Virus record (IMG/VR): IMGVR_UViG_3300045922_000467
Span: 1-55,119 of that record
Length of the DNA: 55,119 bases
Direction: 5' to 3' (one strand)
From: a virus
Shown here: piece after piece, positions 51,843 to 55,119 of the stretch
Layout: each line of letters opens with the position of its first letter
Numbering within the stretch: position 1 is the first letter of the stretch
Notes under the pieces: generated by a model
The model's input: the letters and a program-made list of their open reading frames with translations, nothing else
What the model was told of the DNA's origin: nothing
Database searches by the model: none
Position numbers and translations under genes: made by a program

Positions 51843-52838
51843 TCACCACAACAGGTTCCCGTTCTTCATGGCGAACTGGGCGAACGCCGACGTGTCACAG
51901 AGCGACTGGTCCCGCCGAACTGCCATGGAGACGGTGAGAACGGTGAACTCTCCCGGCATTCGCTCACCGTATCGCAGGATGCTGCCCAAGTTCTGCTGGG
52001 TAACACGGGCCGCCAGAGCCCCGGACAGGGCGTAGAGCGTCGCCGGGTCATCCGGAACCGGGCTGTTGTCCGGGTCAAGAATGATCCGGTCGATGTTGGG
52101 GAGCTTGTTGACGATCCTCATGAACCCGAGGAACTCGGCGGCAGCCCCCTCACCAATGGACCCGGAGTAGAACTCCATCTCGAATGCAGGGTCGATCTTC
52201 CCGATGAACGGGGCGACGCCCTCCGACCACGAACGACACGTCGGGTTCACTTCCCGCTGTGGGTCGAAGTCGTTCAGAAGGGCCGGCCTGTATCGGAAGA
52301 ACGACACCAGCGACGTCGGGACGTTGTTTGCCAATGCCCAGCTGGACCAATCGTCGAGATGCACATCGAGCGTCACCACGGTCTCACGGTTCCGCAGATG
52401 CGACAGCACCTTGTTGGACCCTGCTCGGTCAGACACCCGGTTCCCGGTCGAGATCACTCGCCAGCCGTCAGCCAGAGGAACACCGTGGAGGGTCCTTGCC
52501 TGGCAGATGTTGGCCATGACTTTCTGCAGATCGGGTGAACACTGGTTGCGGTCATCGAACAACAGGATGCCGCCCCTCTCGGTCCCGGGCTTCCCCTGGT
52601 AGGGGAACCACTCCGGCATCTTGTATCCGAAACTCGTGTCGCTGGTCATCATGTCGGGGACACCGAAATCCTCGACGACCATCGTCGGCATGTGCCGGGT
52701 GATGACGGGGATCCCCATCTCCTGGCCGGCCTCCTCCACGAGGGAGGTCTTGCCGACACCCGGCGGCCCCTCGATGCAGAGGGTGCGGAGGGAGGGGTGG
52801 GTATCAACGATCAGTTTCTTGAGGTTGGCGGGTCGCAT
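51843..52838 (-). CDS. MoxR-family AAA+ ATPase
   Basis: 331 aa. It is an AAA+ ATPase of the MoxR class, likely a chaperone-like motor for the VWA partner. Walker A is GPPGVGKT at 24-31; Walker B is GILLFDD at about 90-96, where the usual Glu (DE) is Asp96; sensor 1 is VISTGNRVSD; an arginine finger region is in VLSHLRNRE. ATG 52838 follows GGAGAACTGAAT. The Glu-to-Asp change may slow hydrolysis. It lies about 2.5 kb upstream of the VWA gene in the same transcript. Confidence 0.9.
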   Translation of the reverse strand: MRPANLKKLIVDTHPSLRTLCIEGPPGVGKTSLVEEAGQEMGIPVITRHMPTMVVEDFGVPDMMTSDTSFGYKMPEWFPYQGKPGTERGGILLFDDRNQCSPDLQKVMANICQARTLHGVPLADGWRVISTGNRVSDRAGSNKVLSHLRNRETVVTLDVHLDDWSSWALANNVPTSLVSFFRYRPALLNDFDPQREVNPTCRSWSEGVAPFIGKIDPAFEMEFYSGSIGEGAAAEFLGFMRIVNKLPNIDRIILDPDNSPVPDDPATLYALSGALAARVTQQNLGSILRYGERMPGEFTVLTVSMAVRRDQSLCDTSAFAQFAMKNGNLLW

Positions 52839-52840
52839 AT

Positions 52841-53047
52841 TCAGTTCTCCTGGGAGTTGTCTGCGAACGGCTTCCGACCAAACTCCCGATGGTCAGGGCC
52901 GAGGTGAACCACGATCTCGTCACCAGTGAGTGACCGCAGGGCATCACGGGACGCCTTGGCTTCGGTCTTGGCGGCAAAATAGTGGCGCTGACCGTTCACA
53001 AGGTAGCTCCTTGTGGTGCGGTCATACAGCTGGAACAGGCGTCTCAT
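52841..53047 (-). CDS. hypothetical small protein, 68 aa
   Basis: I do not recognise it. The ATG 53047 overlaps the preceding stop (ATGA), so the start is firm. It is basic in its first half (RTTRSYLVNGQRHYFAAKTEAKASRDALRSL), followed by a conserved-looking GDEIVVHLGPDH. It lies upstream of the MoxR gene. Confidence 0.65.
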   Translation of the reverse strand: MRRLFQLYDRTTRSYLVNGQRHYFAAKTEAKASRDALRSLTGDEIVVHLGPDHREFGRKPFADNSQEN

Positions 53048-53331
53048 GGCATCACCACCGGATGGTCGACCTGACAGAGGGCCACCTCAGCTTCAATAGT
53101 CGCCACACGGTAGGTTACCTCTCCAGAGGACCCATACTGGCTGAGCCTCACGAAAAGACACCCACGTTCAACGGCAGTGAAGGTCTGGTCGTGCAGATAC
53201 CACACCGGAACCCGGAAACCGGGGGCACCACTGGCAGGGCAGCAGTGAATTGATTCACCACAATACCTCAGCCAAGCATTGACGGTTCCGGGGACAGGGT
53301 ATTCCCCGGTGTAGATTTTCTTCGTCCTCAT
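53044..53331 (-). CDS. hypothetical protein, 95 aa
   Basis: I do not recognise it. It is beta-rich with several Cys (YCGESIHCCPASG, GCLFVRLSQYGSSGEV). The start at 53331 is backed by AAGGAGTGACCGCC. It is the second gene of the leftward block. Confidence 0.65.
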   Translation of the reverse strand: MRTKKIYTGEYPVPGTVNAWLRYCGESIHCCPASGAPGFRVPVWYLHDQTFTAVERGCLFVRLSQYGSSGEVTYRVATIEAEVALCQVDHPVVMP

Positions 53332-53353
53332 GGCGGTCACTCCTTGGTTGGGG

Positions 53354-53698
53354 TCAGGCGAAGGGCCGGCCATGCCGGGCAGAGGGGTTCAGCGACGGAC
53401 CCTTTCTGGGGTCCAGAGCAACCAGGGTGTAGGAGTCCCGGTTGTACTGGATCCGAATATGGGTGAACCCATACTGCCGCAACGTGGGGCGGTCGTTCAT
53501 GGTGACGAAACTCCCGCAGAAGATGTCGTCGAGAGCGACATGCTCATGGCCGACGACAAAATCATAGACGGCGTCCTCAGGAGAGAGATACCGGTTGTAA
53601 CGGGGTCTCACAGTGAGAGCCTTATACCGGCCCTCATTCGAGAGGTCGTGCCAGTGGCGGCCGAGATCACGGAAGCTATTATATGTGGTTGCCTTCAT
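53354..53698 (-). CDS. first gene of the leftward block, hypothetical, 114 aa
   Basis: I do not recognise it. The ATG 53698 follows GGAGGTATACACCT, in which the Shine-Dalgarno overlaps a GTATAC site, so a protein bound there could block translation initiation. The product has a basic N-terminal half (YNSFRDLGRHWHDLSNEGRYKALTVRPRYNRYLS), a central LSPEDAVYDFVVGHEHVALDDIF and a C-terminal beta strand. It starts about 79 bases after the predicted promoter start. Confidence 0.7.
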   Translation of the reverse strand: MKATTYNSFRDLGRHWHDLSNEGRYKALTVRPRYNRYLSPEDAVYDFVVGHEHVALDDIFCGSFVTMNDRPTLRQYGFTHIRIQYNRDSYTLVALDPRKGPSLNPSARHGRPFA

Positions 53699-53720
53699 AG
53701 GTGTATACCTCCAGCTGTGA

Positions 53721-53744
53721 GTGTATACGATTAGTCGTATACAC
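53721..53744. promoter_or_regulatory. 24-bp perfect palindromic operator
   Basis: GTGTATACGA and its exact complement TCGTATACAC flank the centre TTAG. It lies between the promoter start (about 53,777) and the first gene's ribosome site, at roughly +33 to +56 of the leftward transcript. A third GTATAC (53703-53708) overlaps the ribosome site. It has the shape of a repressor operator or an RNA hairpin that hides the start. Confidence 0.85.
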
Positions 53745-53783
53745 CAGAGTGTAACCACCACTCCAGGGGTGTGGCGGACGGCC

Positions 53784-53813
53784 ATTGTAGCACCGCCCGC
53801 CGGCGGCTGTCAA
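53784..53813 (-). promoter_or_regulatory. near-consensus sigma70 promoter of the leftward block
   Basis: On the minus strand TTGACA (53813-53808), an 18-base spacer and TACAAT (53789-53784). The -35 box is perfect and the -10 has one mismatch. Transcription should begin near 53,777 and run leftward through the MoxR/VWA and replication genes. The match to host sigma70 consensus argues that host RNA polymerase reads these genes. Confidence 0.85.
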
Positions 53814-54630
53814 CCCTGGGGGGTAGGGGGGCGGGGCGATTTGGCGGCGGCACGAGGATATGTATACACGTTTTCGGTGTTAGGAGGGGGGTTCTGGATA
53901 GTAACGTATACAAATACGGGGGTTTTTGAATACTCCTACACGTTTTTTGACCCCCTATTTGTATACTTTCGTGTTACATTTGTATTCAATTTTTGTATCC
54001 GTTTATGAGAAATCAAGGACTTGCGCGGAAAAAACTATCAAACGTTACACTATCTGGTGAAAATCTAGGGGCGCTGGATTTCACGGGGCTGCGGGGCTGT
54101 ATACGTATACTGTATACGTATACTGTATTCAGTTTACATTTGGGTCCCCCTATATAGTGTATAAAAAAATGTATACACATATAGTTGATAAAAATGAGAC
54201 CTCGAAACCAGGTTAGGAGTTACAACCTAACCCCATGGTTTTATTGCGCTTTCGCCCCAAATGGATACACTTTTTGAATACAAGTAATACAGTTTTTGTA
54301 TACAAATGTAAACAACGAGCTTGTTTCGTTTTGTGCGCTGCACAATAGTCTCAAACCGGACCTACCGTCTGTAAGACGCTGATTTTCCCAGATATTTTTT
54401 AGCGCTACAGTTTGATAGCAACGTATACAAATGTAAACAGTCAACGATTATAAGGACTTGCGCCGAGGGCCCCGGGTGTTGCGGTGCAGCATGACCAGGG
54501 GGCAATGACCCCCCGAGCCAATACTTCTAGGATATCAGGTGCTTAGGGGCGGCGGACCCGGGTGTCGCGTGCCATGACCCCCCGACGAATAGGAGGAGCG
54601 CAGCGACGGAACCGCGCGCCCGCGTCCGCA
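53814..54630. other. AT-rich control region with GTATAC array, no clear gene
   Basis: No credible gene fits. It contains ten of the thirteen GTATAC sites of the cluster (53862, 53906, 53961, 54099, 54105, 54112, 54118, 54171, 54298, 54423). Two tandem 13-base TGTATACGTATAC units are at 54098-54123. A 17-base direct repeat GTATACAAATGTAAACA is at 54298-54314 and 54423-54439, and a 12-base repeat AAGGACTTGCGC is at 54015-54026 and 54452-54463. An inverted repeat GGTTAGG/CCTAACC is at 54211-54232. Two CGGGGGGTCAT motifs (54505, 54574) lie near the right end. It is AT-rich against a GC-rich genome and holds iteron-like repeats, so it is a candidate origin or control region. Confidence 0.7.
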
Positions 54631-54633
54631 CCC

Positions 54634-54682
54634 GCGCCCTGCGCCCTGCGCCCTGCGCCCTGCGCCCTGCGCCCTGCGCCCT
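54634..54682. repeat. heptamer tandem repeat (GCGCCCT)7
   Basis: Seven perfect copies of GCGCCCT lie next to the terminator at 54696-54727 and beside a CGGGGGGTCAT motif. It is non-coding as far as I can see. It corresponds in position to the hexamer repeat at 686-728. Confidence 0.9.
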
Positions 54683-54695
54683 GAATCGCGGGCAC

Positions 54696-54727
54696 AAAAA
54701 ACCCGCCCCGGATTGCTCCGGGGCGGG
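54696..54727 (-). terminator. strong terminator after the 54744-55073 gene
   Basis: On the minus strand CCCGCCCCGGA, a short loop and TCCGGGGCGGG are followed by six T. It is the clearest Rho-independent terminator in the window and ends the 54744-55073 transcript. Confidence 0.92.
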
Positions 54728-54743
54728 CAGTGAGGGCGGGCTG

Positions 54744-55073
54744 TTAAACCCGCCGTAAGGTGGCAGATGGCAGCCTCGCGGGCTTCCGGCGGCCGACTGG
54801 TTCAACCGTCACGGATACCGTGGCGGCGCCCATCGGCGCGACCGGCGTTCCAGCGAGTCCCCGGATTGCCCGCCCCAACTCCCACAGGATGGTATCCATG
54901 GGAGCCGGAAGAGGGATTGGCTCCGGTTCCGGATACTCTCGCACCACCACAGACCGGTTGTGCTTCCGGCATTCCGCGATATCGCGGAAATACAGGAACT
55001 CACTAACCATGAAAGTTGGTGGGTTGTCCGATATCAGGATGTTGATGCCGGCGGGGATATTGGTTTCAGTCAT
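54744..55073 (-). CDS. hypothetical early protein, 109 aa
   Basis: I do not recognise it. The start ATG 55073 is backed by GGGAGTGACAAGC; an in-frame codon 15 bases earlier is less likely. It has an N-terminal beta pattern (GINILISDNPPTFMVSEFLYF), a Pro-rich centre (PEPEPIPLPAPM) and a basic C-terminus. It ends before a strong terminator. Confidence 0.7.
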   Translation of the reverse strand: MTETNIPAGINILISDNPPTFMVSEFLYFRDIAECRKHNRSVVVREYPEPEPIPLPAPMDTILWELGRAIRGLAGTPVAPMGAATVSVTVEPVGRRKPARLPSATLRRV

Positions 55074-55096
55074 GCTTGTCACTCCCAAAAAGTGGC

Positions 55097-55116
55097 GGGG
55101 CGGCGAAAGCCGCCCC
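55097..55116 (-). terminator. hairpin at the right window edge
   Basis: GGGGCGGC (55097-55104) pairs with GCCGCCCC (55109-55116) around four bases; on the minus strand GCCACTTTTT follows. It lies upstream of the 54744-55073 gene and would separate it from the next leftward gene if the window ends are joined. Confidence 0.6.
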
Positions 55117-55119
55117 CCC

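Noticed and set aside
54241-54444. 67-codon leftward open frame inside the GTATAC region
   Set aside because: Starts at TTG without ribosome site and its sequence is explained by the repeats; not credible as a gene.

Overview
The window looks like a complete or nearly complete genome of a tailed, probably short-tailed (podovirus-like), double-stranded DNA phage of a Gram-negative host. The phage assignment rests on terminase small and large subunits, a portal, a P22-type coat protein, head-tail adaptors, a large tail-nozzle protein and ejection-type internal proteins, with no tape measure, sheath or tail-tube genes visible. The Gram-negative host is inferred from an overlapping Rz/Rz1 spanin pair. 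I see no integrase, no CI-type repressor and no phage RNA polymerase. The two window ends carry same-strand early genes separated by hairpins, so the window is probably a circularly permuted genome opened at an arbitrary point.

Layout. (1) 1-1,380 and 54,744-55,119: small leftward genes of unknown function, each with its own hairpin or terminator, a duplicated leader and short tandem repeats. (2) 1,382-1,908: intergenic region with a tRNA-like gene on the minus strand and a perfect hairpin. (3) 1,909-34,209: one long rightward block. It holds packaging (interrupted by one leftward gene between terS and terL), capsid, tail fibres, adaptors, lysis (endolysin, holin-like, spanins), nozzle and ejection proteins, and ends in a 2,608-residue polyvalent protein with a zinc-protease motif. 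(4) 53,698 down to 34,206: one long leftward block. First comes a MoxR ATPase, VWA-metallopeptidase and DUF3150-like group, then three genes of different base composition. Next is the replication set: family A DNA polymerase, RNase H, Cas4-like nuclease, VRR-NUC nuclease, SNF2-type helicase, a Cys-containing DNA-associated candidate, a small HTH protein and a PrimPol-DUF927 primase-helicase. (5) 53,699-54,743: an AT-rich control region with 13 copies of GTATAC, a near-consensus leftward sigma70 promoter and a perfect palindromic operator.

How the parts work together (inference): host RNA polymerase fires the leftward promoter near 53,800. This makes the MoxR/VWA group and the replisome; the GTATAC sites and the palindrome probably control that step or serve as origin repeats. 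Many leftward genes share an extended ribosome-binding motif GGAGAAC, which suggests coordinated translation. The rightward block then makes the virion and lysis proteins. The features most likely to be new are the GTATAC control region, the MoxR/VWA-peptidase module, the three-gene low-GC cassette and the odd tRNA-like gene.
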